A stretch of 64,000 bases of DNA from Coriaria nepalensis. Its lineage: Eukaryota; Streptophyta; Magnoliopsida; Cucurbitales; Coriariaceae. Below the pieces are notes generated by a model. The model did no database searches. It saw nothing but the letters and a program-made list of their open reading frames with translations, and was not told where the DNA came from. The translations under genes were made by a program, and so were the position numbers. Location: contig CP114481.1 of assembly GCA_027186245.1 (NCBI GenBank), positions 3,642,501 through 3,706,500 of the forward strand. Reading direction: 5' to 3'. Below, one piece after another: positions 49,284 to 60,183 of the stretch; position 1 is the first letter of the stretch, and each line of letters opens with the position of its first letter.

Positions 49284-50459
49284 TACATAAATAATAAAAA
49301 TATTTGAAAAAGTAAACTACAAAACTGTACTGCCACAAAGCATTTGAATAATGATGATGGTCTGAACTGCTCTTTTTATAGCCCGTGAATAAATTGTCTC
49401 ATACTCTTTTAAAAAGAGAATTAAAAAAAATGTGTTTTTCCCGTTTTTTTGAACAAGCAATCAATGTATCAGAACAGCCAAACAAACATATCTAATACAG
49501 ACAAGAATGGTCATATCCCATCAATTTTTTTTTTATTTTTTTTTTTATTTTTTTGAATTATGAGATTATTGATTTATTATATTAGCTTATCAGTATGTAC
49601 GTACCAGTTATTATATATATGGATCTGTACCCAAATGTATATAGTACCTATTTTCACAAGAATTTCTCACCCTAATAGTGACAAAAATAAAATAAAGAAT
49701 CTTTTTCATGACACAAAAACGTGGGTTTATTAAAAATTCACCTATTGGATCCAATCCACAGAAAAAATCCTTAACAAAATATTTAAAACTTCTAAGAGAA
49801 AATCTTAATTCAACCTACAAATTTAGCTTACTAATTGAAAATTATACACATTTTATAAATTTACTTACTTTTCAATTGATATATGACTTTTTCTTCCCCA
49901 TCAAATAGACCACTCACTACTAGAGCTTTTATGAAACGAGATGACAATAATAGATAGAGCCCATGCTTACATAACCATGGAACTTCCTATTTGTCTTTTC
50001 CTAATCGTATCGTTTCCTTGATATATTCTAACCTCAGTGTTATCCAAAGCCATTAGGCAATCTTTTGAGGCGTTTGGGCACTATAATATAGGCGCTCGCT
50101 TGACCAAGGGGAGACACGTAACTACATAATAGACATGAGGCATAATAATACTTTCATAAATTACCTCGTATAAACTAAAGTATCAAATAAAAATATTCTG
50201 AGAAATTCTTCTAAAAAATCATATAACAGCTTTCAAGGGATTATTATTATTTTTATTTTTAAATTATTTTTAAAAATATTAATTTATAACTATTTATTTA
50301 TATAATATTTTCACTTACTAAGTAACTCTCTCTTTCTCTCACATCTTTCTCTCTCACCAACTCTCCATCTTCAATCTCTTGTACACTAGAAGAGTACACA
50401 ATTATTTAAGAGAATCACTGTATTATTTCTGAGGATTTCGAGCGAGAAACGTACGCCGT
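48216..50459. other. Intergenic AT-rich DNA with microsatellites
   Basis: Includes an (AAAT)n/(TA)n tract at about 49190-49220 and an (ATT)n run at 49251-49280. A 66-codon plus frame at 49708-49908 has no known motif and sits in low-complexity sequence. Confidence 0.5.
49251..49280. repeat. (ATT)n microsatellite
   Basis: Ten perfect ATT trinucleotides. Confidence 0.9.
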
Positions 50460-51195
50460 TGATGAAGAATCTATAGAAGTGAGAATTTCTTAAAGGTTAA
50501 GCCTCTTAAAAATCTAAATCTTATCCTTTTAAAAGCCAGATGGCTAATTACTATTGGCTTATATAAGTTTATGTCAGAAGACAGATTGCGCACGAAAGTA
50601 TGAGACAAGGAGGGATCGGTTTTTCAAAATATGCTGCTTATATTGTATGTCAAATCAACTTTTCATTTACCAAAATAATTAAAATAAAAACTAAATATAT
50701 AATTCTTTTCATGTGGAAGGTACAAGCCTACAAGGCCTAAGACTGATGAAGAATCGATAGAAGTGAGAATTTCTTGGAGGTTAAGGCTATATTTGATAAT
50801 GATATCCAAAATAATTTTTTATATTTTTGTGTAGAAGATAAGAGTGTTTAGAAATTATTTTGCGCATAAGAGATACGAAAATTGATTTTTGAAATTTGAT
50901 AAAAAAAAGTGATTAAAAAAATAAAATATATAAATTATAAATTATAATTTTTTTTATTTATAAAATCAATTTTAATTTACCTTTTTCTCTCTCTACTTAA
51001 TTTAAGCTTATGTTAAGTATCATTATCAGAAGTCAGATCATGCACGAAAGTATAGTACAAGGAGGGATCGGTTTTTCAAATATGCTGCTTATATTATATG
51101 TCAAATCAACTTTTCATTTACTAAAATAATTAAAATAAAAACTAAATATATAATTCTTTTCACGGGAAAGCTACAAGCCTACAAGGCCTAAGACT
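50460..51195. repeat. Tandem duplication, unit 2 expanded by an insert
   Basis: Unit 1 is 50460-50742 and unit 2 is 50743-51195. Both begin GATGAAGAATC-ATAGAAGTG, share AAGGAGGGATCGGTTTTTCA and GTCAAATCAACTTTTCATTT, and end TACAAGCCTACAAGGCCTAA. Unit 2 is longer because of a different middle section that looks like a MITE. Confidence 0.85.
50785..51029. mobile_element. MITE-like insert in the second duplicated unit
   Basis: Its left part holds TGATAATGATATC and its right part AGTATCATTATCA, which pair as an inverted repeat of about 12 bp around an AT-rich centre. It is absent from unit 1 of the duplication. Exact edges are uncertain because the units also differ just outside. Confidence 0.5.
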
Positions 51196-51780
51196 CGAAA
51201 GAGAAATCCGCAAAGCTTTACTTTTTTTTTTTTTTTTTACTTTTTACAAAAGTGTTGTATTTTTTGAAGCAGATTTAATTTTTATTTTATTATTTTAAAT
51301 TTATCTTTGTTTAACAATTTTGATTCTTTTTTTTTAATTTAATAATTAAAATATATGGTACGTAATAAGAAAAATATAAAAAAAAAGTCGACTAAATATA
51401 ATTAATTATGAGTTATATTTTATTATTTATTTTTCTCATTTTCTTAACAGTTACGACTCTCCTCTTTCTTTCTTTTTTTCTCTGAATGTTGACGAATGAT
51501 GATGATCATTCACACCTGATTTGAATCTAAAATCTAGAGACTGATATTATATCTAAATATTTGAAATCTGAATATGAAATCAAGAGAATGATATTCGATC
51601 TATATTGAAATCTGGAGACTGATATTCTATCTATAATTCTCGGTCCATACCGAGTTATCGATCTGAAATCTAAAATCAAATTAAGTTCTCAATCCAATTG
51701 AGTTCCCAATCTGACCGAGTTCCTAGTCCAGACTGAGTTCGCGGTCTGGACTGAGTTCTCAAGTTCCAGACATATCGGTC
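51196..51780. other. Intergenic DNA grading into GAGATC/GGTCTG repeats
   Basis: From about 51530 the sequence becomes a loose repeat of phrases such as CTGATATTCTATCT and GAGTTCTCGGTCTGGAC, leading into the GGTCGA units at 51781. No gene was seen. Confidence 0.5.
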
Positions 51781-51897
51781 TGAGATGTAATGCGATACAT
51801 AACAGAATCTCATCTCTATGGTCGAAGCGTCGATGGGTCGATGGGCATTTGAGACGTCGAATTCGAGTTCTCTCAAAGGATCGAAGGGTATATCACT
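51781..51897. repeat. GGTCGA tandem unit left of hAT copy 2
   Basis: A unit of about 115 bp (GAGATG, GATACATA, ATCTCAT, CTATGGTCGAAG, GATGGGTCGATGGGCAT) that is matched on the other side of the hAT element at 55286-55400. The transposon therefore sits inside, or at the edge of, a tandem array. Confidence 0.75.
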
Positions 51898-52433
51898 AGA
51901 GATGGCAATCTGGGCCAGCCCGGCTCGTATTAGACCCGAGCTCGTTTAGGTCGGGCCGGGCTCGGCCCGTTTTGATTAGGGCCGGGCTCGGGCAGGGGCG
52001 AGCCTCAAAATTTTAAGCTCGGCCCGAGCCCGGTTAAAAATGAGCTTAAAAATAGGTTTTTTTTTTTATAAAAAATTATCCCGAATAAATAAGTTTTATG
52101 ACGTAGTAAGTAAGTTTTACAATACAAAAATAGTATATTTCTCTGTTTATTTAATAACTTATATTTTATTACGTTATGGTGAAACAAATGAACCTAAAAT
52201 AATATTATCCTAAAACCTTGTGATTTCTTTTCCAATTTTGTTATTTTTGAAAACTTATAATTTAGTATATTATTAACAAAGAGTTAGCCAAAGAAATAAC
52301 TTTATTGTGATTTATAATGATAGATATTCCGTCAAAAAAACCTTCCAGCCTAAAGGAGGAAAAAATGAAACTTACAATAAAATATTAAAAATAAGAAAAA
52401 AAATTATTAAAATTACATTATAATCTATAATTT

Positions 52434-54534
52434 CTAATGGGGGATCGAACTACTTCCTACCTTATAATTAGGAGCTTCGTATTTAGATTCGAGATATAAA
52501 TTATCAAATGCTCCGTACATTTCTTCTTGATCTGTCATTTGATGTTGGTTTTGTTGATTTGCACATTCCCAATCTCTGATGCACGATAATATCTCAACCA
52601 TTTCAGGCGTTAATTTAGTTCTTCTATCATAAATTATTCTCCCACCGATGCTAAAGGTTGATTCTGAAGACACTGTTGAGACGGGGGCGGTCAAGACGTC
52701 ATGTGCGAGTCGAGCAAATATAGGAAATCTTTTTTAATTATACTTCCACCATTGCAAGAGATTAAAGTCATCTTCATCCTCATCATCTGAGGATTCAAGA
52801 TACTTCCGAAACTCCCCGTATTCTAAAGTACCACTACTTGAAGTACCCTTCTTCTTGTTGTAAATATTCCATATCACCTTCTTTGGTCGTTCATTTTGTT
52901 GATCGGATCGTCACGGTCGCAAGTCGCTATACTTATTTTCATAAACAACATAAACTTCATGAAATTTTATATTTGCATTAGCGATTAGTTCATCATACGA
53001 AATATTTAATTCTCTTCCTATAAAAGAAACAACTTTACTAAAACCGTCATATTTAAGTTTAGGATCTAATAGAACTCCAAAGCAATACAAAAAGTGGAAT
53101 TTCTTTCCAATATTTTAAGTATTTTATTTTCATTTTTTCTATAATCGGTTTTAAAACAACATCATCAGTAAATATTTGAACAACATCATCAGTAAATATT
53201 TGAACAATATCAACAAATTGTGCAATAACTAACGATGAGGGAGGATAATAAATACCAGATAAAATCATAGTAGACTCGTAAAATGTTTTTAGAAATTTGT
53301 TACATTTTTCAGCAGTTTCCCAATTATTTTCACGCAGTACAGTAGATGTACCTTATTTTAGATGTAAAAACATTGTAATTTATCTTTATATGGAATAGCT
53401 TGTTGTAACATTATATAAGTTGAATTCCATCTTATGTACATATCAAGTGCAAACTTCCGAGGTTTCTTACCTGCATTCTTGCATAATTGTCGAAATGCAG
53501 TTATACGAGGATTATAGCTAACTATAAAAGCTAATGCATCTTGAATATTTGTGATTTCATTTGTTACCAATTTCATACCTGCTTTGACAATGAGGTTTAT
53601 TATGTGACAAGCACATCGTTGATGTAGAAATATTCCATCATTGTGCTCACTAAGCTGATCATCAAATAAAGATATTGCTTTCATATTTGCAGAAGCATTA
53701 TCCAATGTGATTGATATTATTCGTTGTTTTATATCAAATTCATTCAAAACTTGCATAATAATATTATAAATATTTTCAGCATTATGTTGAGTCTCAATAA
53801 CTCTTAAACCTATGATTTTTTTTTTCTATAGACCATTCAGCATCTAAATAATGACTAAATACAGATAAATAATCTTGCTTAGACCTTGCACTCCAAATAT
53901 CAGACGTTAATGCAATACTAACATGAGGTAAACCTAATTCTTTTTTTAAAGCATCACGTTGTTTTTTAAAACATGCTTCTATGTCACTTCTAGTTGTATT
54001 TCTACTTACTCTCCTATAGGAAGGACAATATGAGTCTCGAACAAAGTTTTCATAATATTCAGAGTCAGCAAAACCAATAGGCAAATCAAAATAAGCAATC
54101 AACTTAGCAAGATTATCTCTAGCTCTCATTTCATTATATGACCATGTAGAGACTGAGTGTGAGACATACCTATACCGAGTGTGGGATCAGGCATGCATTT
54201 ATCTTTATGACATTTAAGTGGGTAGTTCCACCAGTCCCAGTAGCAGTTAAAGTCTTTTTACATACCTTACATATAACATATTTTTTAATTTTACCATGTT
54301 CATCTAGCTTGTATAACTCGTCAAAACAAAGCCAAACTTTTGACGTTGTCTTCTTGCGTTTTATAGAAGCAGTTGTACTCGGTGTAGTTGTTAATTCATT
54401 GTCGAGATTGACCTCATCCTCGTGGACCTCGTCTATATTTGGAAAATTATTTTCGTCCAATTCCATATATCTTGTACTATAAAATGGAAAATCTGGTGGC
54501 CTCCAAAATCGTGTGTATTATCCAAGTTATCCAT
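52434..54534 (-). pseudogene. hAT transposase with BED zinc finger, frameshifted
   Basis: Start at 54534 (MDNLDNT), with a frameshift within about 50 bp. A BED-type finger follows (about 54170-54330, CKVCKKTLTATGTGGTTHL), then a transposase core in pieces at 53794-54129 and 53358-53756 (LTSDIWSARSKQDYLSVFSH, ITLDNASANM), and a C-terminal hAT dimerisation domain at 52434-52694 (APVSTVSSESTFSIGGRI, LTPEMVEILSCIRDW). The family is the plant Ac-like/RICESLEEPER group. Stops and shifts between pieces prevent a full protein, but the pieces remain very readable, so decay is recent. Confidence 0.92.
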
Positions 54535-54997
54535 TTTCTATGTTATTAAAAAAAAAAAAAATATATATATATATAGATATTAAAATTTGTTAGAACTTGG
54601 AAGATAAAATTTACAAAAAATAATTATAATAATAAAGATTAAAACACATTATAATAAAATAGAAAAATTGAACCAACCTGAAATCTGATTTTAGAACTTG
54701 AGAGTTGAGAGACAAGACTATAATCAGGATTTAGGAATTGTAAGATTGATGATCGAGACTTTAAATTGTAAGAAAAATAAATAGAGAAAAATTGAGAGTT
54801 AAGAGATAATTTTTTTGAGTTATGAATTGTGATTTATGAAGATAATTTGAGGGGGTAATTATAGAAAAAATAATAGAATTGAGAGATGATTTTTTAAATT
54901 GTTATTTATGAAGATAATTTGAAGGGGTATTTATCGAAAAAAAATAATAGAGAGGGAAAAATTTAAAATTTAAAAAAAAAAAAAAAAAAATTGAGCA

Positions 54998-55090
54998 GGG
55001 AGCCATTGCTCCCTGTAGCTAAGGCTTTGGCTTTAGCCTAAGCTAAAGCCTAAGGGTACCATCCTGCTACTTTATGCAGCAAGATGGTAC
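54998..55090. repeat. Three consecutive hairpins inside hAT copy 2
   Basis: Hairpin 1: 54998-55013, GGGAGC-CATT-GCTCCC, 6-bp stem. Hairpin 2: 55029-55050, GGCTTTAGC-CTAA-GCTAAAGCC, perfect 9-bp stem with a 4-nt loop. Hairpin 3: 55056-55090, arms GTACCATCCTGCT and AGCAAGATGGTAC around a 9-nt loop, 12 of 13 paired plus a G-T. Copy 3 has only a short flank here and lacks the hairpins. Confidence 0.9.
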
Positions 55091-55285
55091 TATTCACCGT
55101 GGGTAGCTAGCATACCCGCGGGCCAAATTTGGCCCTTTTTAAAAATGGGCCGGGTCGGGCCAGCCTGCGGGTATATAATTCATGCCCGACCGTGCCTGTG
55201 TATGACCGGGCTAAACCCATACATGCATATTGCGGGTGCGGATACGTGTGCGGGTCGGGCTTTAACGGGCCGGGCTAAACGGTGA

Positions 55286-56000
55286 GTTTGAGATGCAAAG
55301 AGATACATACTGAGATCTCATGTCTATGGTCGAAGGGTCGATGAGTATCTCAGACCAGCAACAAAATTTGAGTCGCTTCGGAGTGGCGAAAAGCATATCC
55401 CATGTCTATGGTTGAAGGATTGATGGGTCTATAGGTCGATGGGCCGATGAGCATCTCACATAAATAATAGTCGAATGGTCGAAAGGTCAAAAAGTCGAAA
55501 GGTCGAAAGGTCGAAAGTTGAAAGGTCGAAAGGTCGAAAGGTCGAAAGGTCGAAAGGTCGAAAGGTCGAAAGGTCGAAAGGTCGAAAGGTCGAAAGGTCG
55601 AAAGGTCGAAAGGTCGAAAGGTCGAAAGGTCGAAAGGTCGAAAGGTCGAAAGGTCGAAAGGTCGAAAGGTCGATGGGCATCTCAGACTGATGTCTGTTAT
55701 AATTTGAGTCCCTTTGAAGGGTCGAAAGGTCAAAAGGTTGAAGGGCATCTTAAGATTACATGTGAGATGCACATACCAACATCTCACATATCGATCTGAG
55801 ATGCAAACCGAGATCTCATATTGGTCAGTGGTTGAAGGGTCGATGGGTCGAAGGGTTGAGGGTTGACGGGTCGAAGGGCATCTCTCATAATTTATAGTCA
55901 AAGAGTCGGAGGGTTGAAGGGTCGATGGGTCGATGGTAGAAAGGTCAAACATGTGATCTCGGTCTAGACCGACATGTGACCTCGATCCGACATGTCATCT
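55286..56000. repeat. GGTCGA minisatellite region right of hAT copy 2
   Basis: Repeated phrases GAGATGC, ATCTCATGTCTATGG, GTCGAAGGGTCGATGGG and GGGCATCTCA recur with drift, flanking and including the perfect 8-bp array at 55524. Open frames through it on both strands are a by-product of the repeat. Confidence 0.8.
55524..55673. repeat. Perfect 8-bp tandem array, GGTCGAAA x 18
   Basis: Eighteen uninterrupted identical copies from 55524 to 55667 plus a partial copy; imperfect copies extend left to about 55476. Because 8 is not a multiple of 3, each frame reads an 8-residue repeat (on one strand FRPFDLST) with no stop, producing false long ORFs on both strands. Confidence 0.95.
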
Positions 56001-56950
56001 CGGTTTGAGACCACATACCATGAATTCAGTCTGGGAAGTATATTATATTAGATCTCGGTTTGGGAAGTGTATTATATTAGATCTCGACTTGGGAAGGAAG
56101 AAAACATTCTCTAGGAAGGAAAGTAATTTTTGACATATTGCATAAAATATCTCGATTGGGAAGCTCGATAAAAGAAAGTAATTTTTGACGTATTGCGTAA
56201 AAGGAAAAGTTATCAGCTCGCGTATTAGCCATATAAGCTTTTGTATTAATACTAGTGATTTTGATGTGAAAATTGTTTTAACTATTATATTTAAAAGGAC
56301 AACTAAGATTCACGCGCAGGGACATACACGAACGCTAAAACAAGGACTGAATCCGCTCTCCCTTTTTTTCTTCTTTCTTTTAAATAAGAACATAAATAAA
56401 AAAAGGAAAAGCTAAAATATTTTTTTTTTTGTTAATAAAAAATAAAGAGAGTATTTATGATACTAGCCTCATTTTGAGTTTTGTTTAAAAGTTTAGTACT
56501 AAGATGAAAAATACCATGGCCAACTTAGCCTTTTTGTAATTTCATAAATTAGAAAAAATAAGAAAAAATTGAAAAGACTTATTTGCCCTTTTAAAACTTT
56601 TTAAAAAGAATAAACTAAGTACTTATGGGCCTAACACTTCTTCTTCTTCATTTCTTCACTCTCGATGCAGAAAGACGCAAGCCTCCATTGTTATGGTTTT
56701 CTTCTCAAATGTATTTAATTTTTCATTTTAACTGCATGAAAGAGTGTTTTAGAAAGTCAAAAGCCGATAATAGTGAACTGAAAAATGGTTAGGAGGGTTT
56801 CAGACATTAAGAGAAGGAGAAGTGGAGGAGGTCGGAGGAGCATGCGAAGGAGGAACTGAAGGAACTGAAAAGGGCCTAGAGCTATCCTGAAGCAATTGGG
56901 AAGGTCAAACCTCGTCGCCGGAGCAGGTATGTTGATTTCTCTGTTTTGGT
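56001..56950. other. Intergenic DNA left of the MULE fragment
   Basis: 56030-56180 has short duplications (GGGAAGTGTATTATATTAGATC twice; AAGTAATTTTTGACRTATTGC twice). 56640-56940 is richer in G/A with GGAGGAG repeats and may be the edge of the DUF1985 element. No domain was seen. Confidence 0.45.
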
Positions 56951-57310
56951 TAGAATTTTATGAAATAAGGGTTTTTTTTTGTTACTTTAGTCTAAGATTA
57001 GGCGCCTGTGTATCTATAGTCTTTTTTTATTATGTTTGATTGATATTGATGAGTTTTGGGTTTGAATTAGTCTGTCATTAATTTGTAAAAAAATTCTCAA
57101 ATTCCCAATTTGTTATTAGAATAGTATAATATCTATGAAATAATGGTTTTTTTTTTGTTTGGTCTAAGATTAGGTTTATTCTGTGTATTTAGGAAATTTT
57201 TTATTATGTTTGACTGATATTGATGAAATTTGGGTTTGAATTGTATAATGTTTGATTGTGAAAAAATTTCTAATTTCCTAATTTCCCAATTTATCAATTG
57301 AATAATGTAA
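56950..57310. repeat. Two-copy tandem repeat, period about 174 bp
   Basis: ATGAAATAA-GGTTTTTTTTT, CTAAGATTAGG, TTTATTATGTTTGA and GATATTGATGA-TTTGGGTTTG appear in order at 56959-57072 and again at 57135-57240. Noncoding; located just upstream of the DUF1985 fragment. Confidence 0.8.
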
Positions 57311-57639
57311 TGTTTGTGAACATTGTATGATTTCTGTAATGATTTATATTTTATGGAAATCGGGAAACACACAAAATCGAAAAAATTATCAATTTCGAAA
57401 TGTCTAATTACATAGTAAGACATAGTAAATTTTGGAAATATGACGGATTCAATTTGTTTCCCAATTTCCCAGTCTTATTGTACTAATATTCTCAATTTCC
57501 TAATTTTCTAATGTTCCATTAATATTTCATGGTGTAATTGGTTAGTTGTTTAATTTCTGATGTCTGTATTTTATCCCTAGTTATTGATTTGTCACTAAAT
57601 TTATGCTTTTCGTGTGTGCTCAAGATGTGAGAAGGTGAT

Positions 57640-58237
57640 AAACCTTGTGCCCTTACACCGATCCCTTTGTAAAAGTTGTATTTTAAAGCATGTTTTCACA
57701 CTCCATCAAAGCAAGAAATAGTAGTCTATGATATAAGAGTAGGCTTTCAAAAAAATGTGGCTGAATTTCGAAAAACTTGTGTGGGTCACCTACTTGATTT
57801 GGATGAGAAGTTGGTGACAGCAGGTAAACTAATTAATTCCTTAATGATTCGTCGAGCGGATTGCAAGAAGAAAAAAGTACAGTGGGTTTTGGTTAGTGAA
57901 AAGGTGATGAGATTTGCCTTAATGGAGTTCGCACTTATGATGGGGCTGAACTGTGATGATTACCCTAGATCAGAAGTGGTGAAGGGGTTGGGAAATGACA
58001 AGCAACTTTAGAATAAGTTTTGTGGGGGGCATACTTCTTACTTCCAAAGGTACGAGAAAAAGGTTTCTGAAGATCGAAAAGAAAGATAATGATCTCGTCA
58101 ACATGGCAAATGCTTACTTTGTGGAGCGAGTGCTAATGACCTCAGAGGCGAAGACAAAAGTGAATGGATGGACATTCTCGAAGACAAAATTTAATGTCTT
58201 GCTATTCCACTCTCAGATTACAACCACGATATATTAA
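57640..58237 (+). pseudogene. DUF1985 domain fragment, Ulp1-type MULE remnant
   Basis: The plus strand reads EFRKTCVGHLLDLDEKLVTA, KLINSLMIRRADCKKKK, VSEKVMRFALMEFALMMGLN, then after a frameshift near 58010 ISFVGG and KKDNDLVNMANAYFVERVLM. This is the order of DUF1985, a domain of unknown function found in plant proteins that also carry a Ulp1-like SUMO protease, mostly carried by Mutator-like (Kaonashi-type) transposons. No Ulp1 protease or transposase is visible here. One frameshift and a lack of downstream domains mark it as a fragment. Confidence 0.75.
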
Positions 58238-58779
58238 AGATATTTAGACATTAATTAGGTTTTTACAGTACATATATTTATATTTTGGTTTAGTACTTTT
58301 GCAGGTTGATAAAATGTTTGTTACAATATTTGAGTTACTTTGTGTTTGTGAACATTGTATTAGTTTTTTAATAATTGAAAGTGATGTATAAATTAGTTGA
58401 TTTAAATTGTTCTGTTTACAAGTATTGTATTTGTTGTAGTTTATTATGTCCATACGTGAACTCTTGCAGTTTTTTGATTCCTAATTTCTCAATTTCTTAA
58501 TAACATAGACTACATTGAAAAATTAGAAAAGTTAGACAGTCCTGCTTTGATTCCCAATTTTCCTATGTAGTCTACATTATAAAGATATTGGGAAATTATA
58601 AGTCTTCAAAAATAATAAAATTGGAAAAAGAAATCATAACTCACAAGGCATATGCTAGTATAGTCATAAGTCATAAATGTTTGTTTATTTTACGGGTCGA
58701 TGGCATGAAGCAAAACCGTTTAACTTTTCCAATTTATTAATGTAGTCCATGTTATTAAGACATTGGGAAATCAAGGATC
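58238..58779. other. AT-rich DNA between the MULE fragment and the 83-bp array
   Basis: Contains loosely repeated phrases of the type TTCCCAATTT and AATGTAGTCYA...AAGAYATTGGGAAAT (58557, 58728), one of which recurs at 59777 beyond the array. No gene was seen. Confidence 0.5.
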
Positions 58780-59575
58780 AAACATTTATATTAGTATACA
58801 TAATATGAATGTATAAAGGTTAAATTTTTTAGTCAACTATTGAAATATCACACCTTTATGATTCTAAGTATAGTCTTTATACATAATATGAATGTATAAA
58901 GGTTAATTTTTTTTGTCAACTTTTGAAATATCACACTTTTATGATTCTAAGTGTAGTGTTTAAATATAATATGAATGTATAAAGGTCAATTTTTTGAGTC
59001 AATTTGAAATATCACACTTTTATGATTCTAAGTATAGTGTTTATACATAATATGAATGTATAAATATCAAACCTTTGAGTCAACTATTGAAAGATCACAC
59101 CTTTATGATTCTAAGTGTAGTGTTTATACATAATATGAATGTATAATGGTCAAAACCTTGAGTCAACTATTGAAAGATCACACATTTATGATTCTAAGTA
59201 TAGTGTTTAGACATAATACGAATGTATAAATATCAAACCTTTGAGTCAACTATTGAAAGATCACACTTTTATGATTATAAGTGTAGTGTTTAAACATAAT
59301 ATGAATGTATAAAGGTTAAACCTTTGAGTCAACTATTAAAAGATCACACCTTTATGATTCTAAATATAGTGTTTATATATAATATAAATGTATAAAATTC
59401 AAACCTTGAGTCAAGTATTGAAAGATCACACCTTTATGATTCTAAGTGTAGTATTTAAATATAATATGAATATATAAATGTCAAACTTTTGAGTCAACTA
59501 TTGAAAGATCATACTTTTATGATTCTAACTTTAGTGTTTATATATAATATGAATGTATAAAGGTCAAACCTTTGA
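58780..59575. repeat. 83-bp satellite-like tandem array, about 9-10 copies
   Basis: The anchor TATGATTCTAAG recurs with GATT at 58860, 58943, 59024, 59107, 59190, 59273, 59356, 59438 and 59521, giving steps of 81-83 bp. Each unit also has ATAATATGAATGTATAAA, GTCAAACCTTTGAGTCAAC and GAAAGATCACACC. Units differ by a few bases each. No open frame is conserved. Confidence 0.93.
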
Positions 59576-59641
59576 TATCAGTTAATATTCTCCTTAAACC
59601 CAGAAAAGTTAAATGTTTCATCGGTCAACATTTCTATACCC

Positions 59642-59708
59642 ATGTTGACATCGGTCTAATTTTCATTTTGATATCGGTCCAATTTTCATTAGACCGACAT
59701 GTTAACAT
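59642..59708. repeat. Imperfect hairpin with CGGTCTAAT arms
   Basis: The left arm (ATGTTGACATCGGTCTAAT) and right arm (ATTAGACCGACATGTTAACA) are near-perfect reverse complements around a centre that repeats TATCGGTCCAATTTTCATT. It lies between the 83-bp array and the palindromic 75-bp units. Confidence 0.75.
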
Positions 59709-59845
59709 CTGTCCAATGAAATCTGCACCAATATCATCATTACAAAAATATATTAAAACCAAACCGTCTAACTTCTTCAATTTTCCAATGTAGTTTAAGT
59801 TATTAAGATATTAGAAAATTGATAATCAAACATTTATGTTAGGAT

Positions 59846-60146
59846 ACTCATAACTGCTAGTTTACTCTACGGGTCAAAAACCTCATCGACCCGTAGAGTA
59901 ACTACAGTTATGCTAATATACTCATAACTTCTTCTTTACTACATGGGTCGACGGTCTCATCGACCCATAGAGTAAACTAGCAGTTATACTAGCATATTCA
60001 TAACTTCTAGTTTATTCTACAGGTCAAAAGCTCTATCGACCGGTAGAGTAAACTACAATTATGTTATTATACTCATAACTTCTAGTTTACTCTATAGGTT
60101 GAAGGCTCTATCGAACTGTAGAGTAAACTAGTAGTTATGCTAGCAT
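59846..60146. repeat. Four tandem 75-bp units, each an imperfect palindrome
   Basis: CTCATAACT anchors fall about every 74-76 bp (59846, 59920, 59996, 60071, 60147). Each unit is a stem-loop; in the first, TTACTCTACGGGTC pairs perfectly with GACCCGTAGAGTAA (59888-59901), and the outer parts ATAACTG..TAG and CTA..CAGTTAT extend it. The other units keep the arms with matching changes in several places. The loops carry CTCATCGA or CTCTATCGA. Confidence 0.9.
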
Positions 60147-60183
60147 ACTCATAACTAACCATAGCAAATACAATATGTAAATA

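Larger units (their letters stand above)
51898..55283 (-). mobile_element. hAT transposon copy 2, minus strand, one tip truncated
   Basis: The left tip TAGAGATGGCAATCTGGGCC is intact and equals the start of copy 3 (TAGAGATGGCAATTTGGG). GC-rich CCCGGCTCG sequences follow, as in copy 3. The right end runs GTGCGGGTCGGGCTTTAACGGGC, matching the reverse complement of copy 3's start, but stops about 35 bp short of the expected inverted tip. A broken transposase lies between. Confidence 0.85.

Noticed and set aside
49708..49908. 66-codon plus frame
   Set aside because: Low-complexity AT-rich sequence with no recognised motif or gene context.
55350..55952. 200-codon minus frame with an 8-residue repeat (FRPFDLST)
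   Set aside because: It is generated by the GGTCGAAA octamer array, which is stop-free in all frames on both strands; there are equal frames on the plus strand.
58780..59575. Regular repeats resembling a CRISPR array
   Set aside because: Units are contiguous with no unique spacers, divergence is spread along the unit, and the genome is a plant's.
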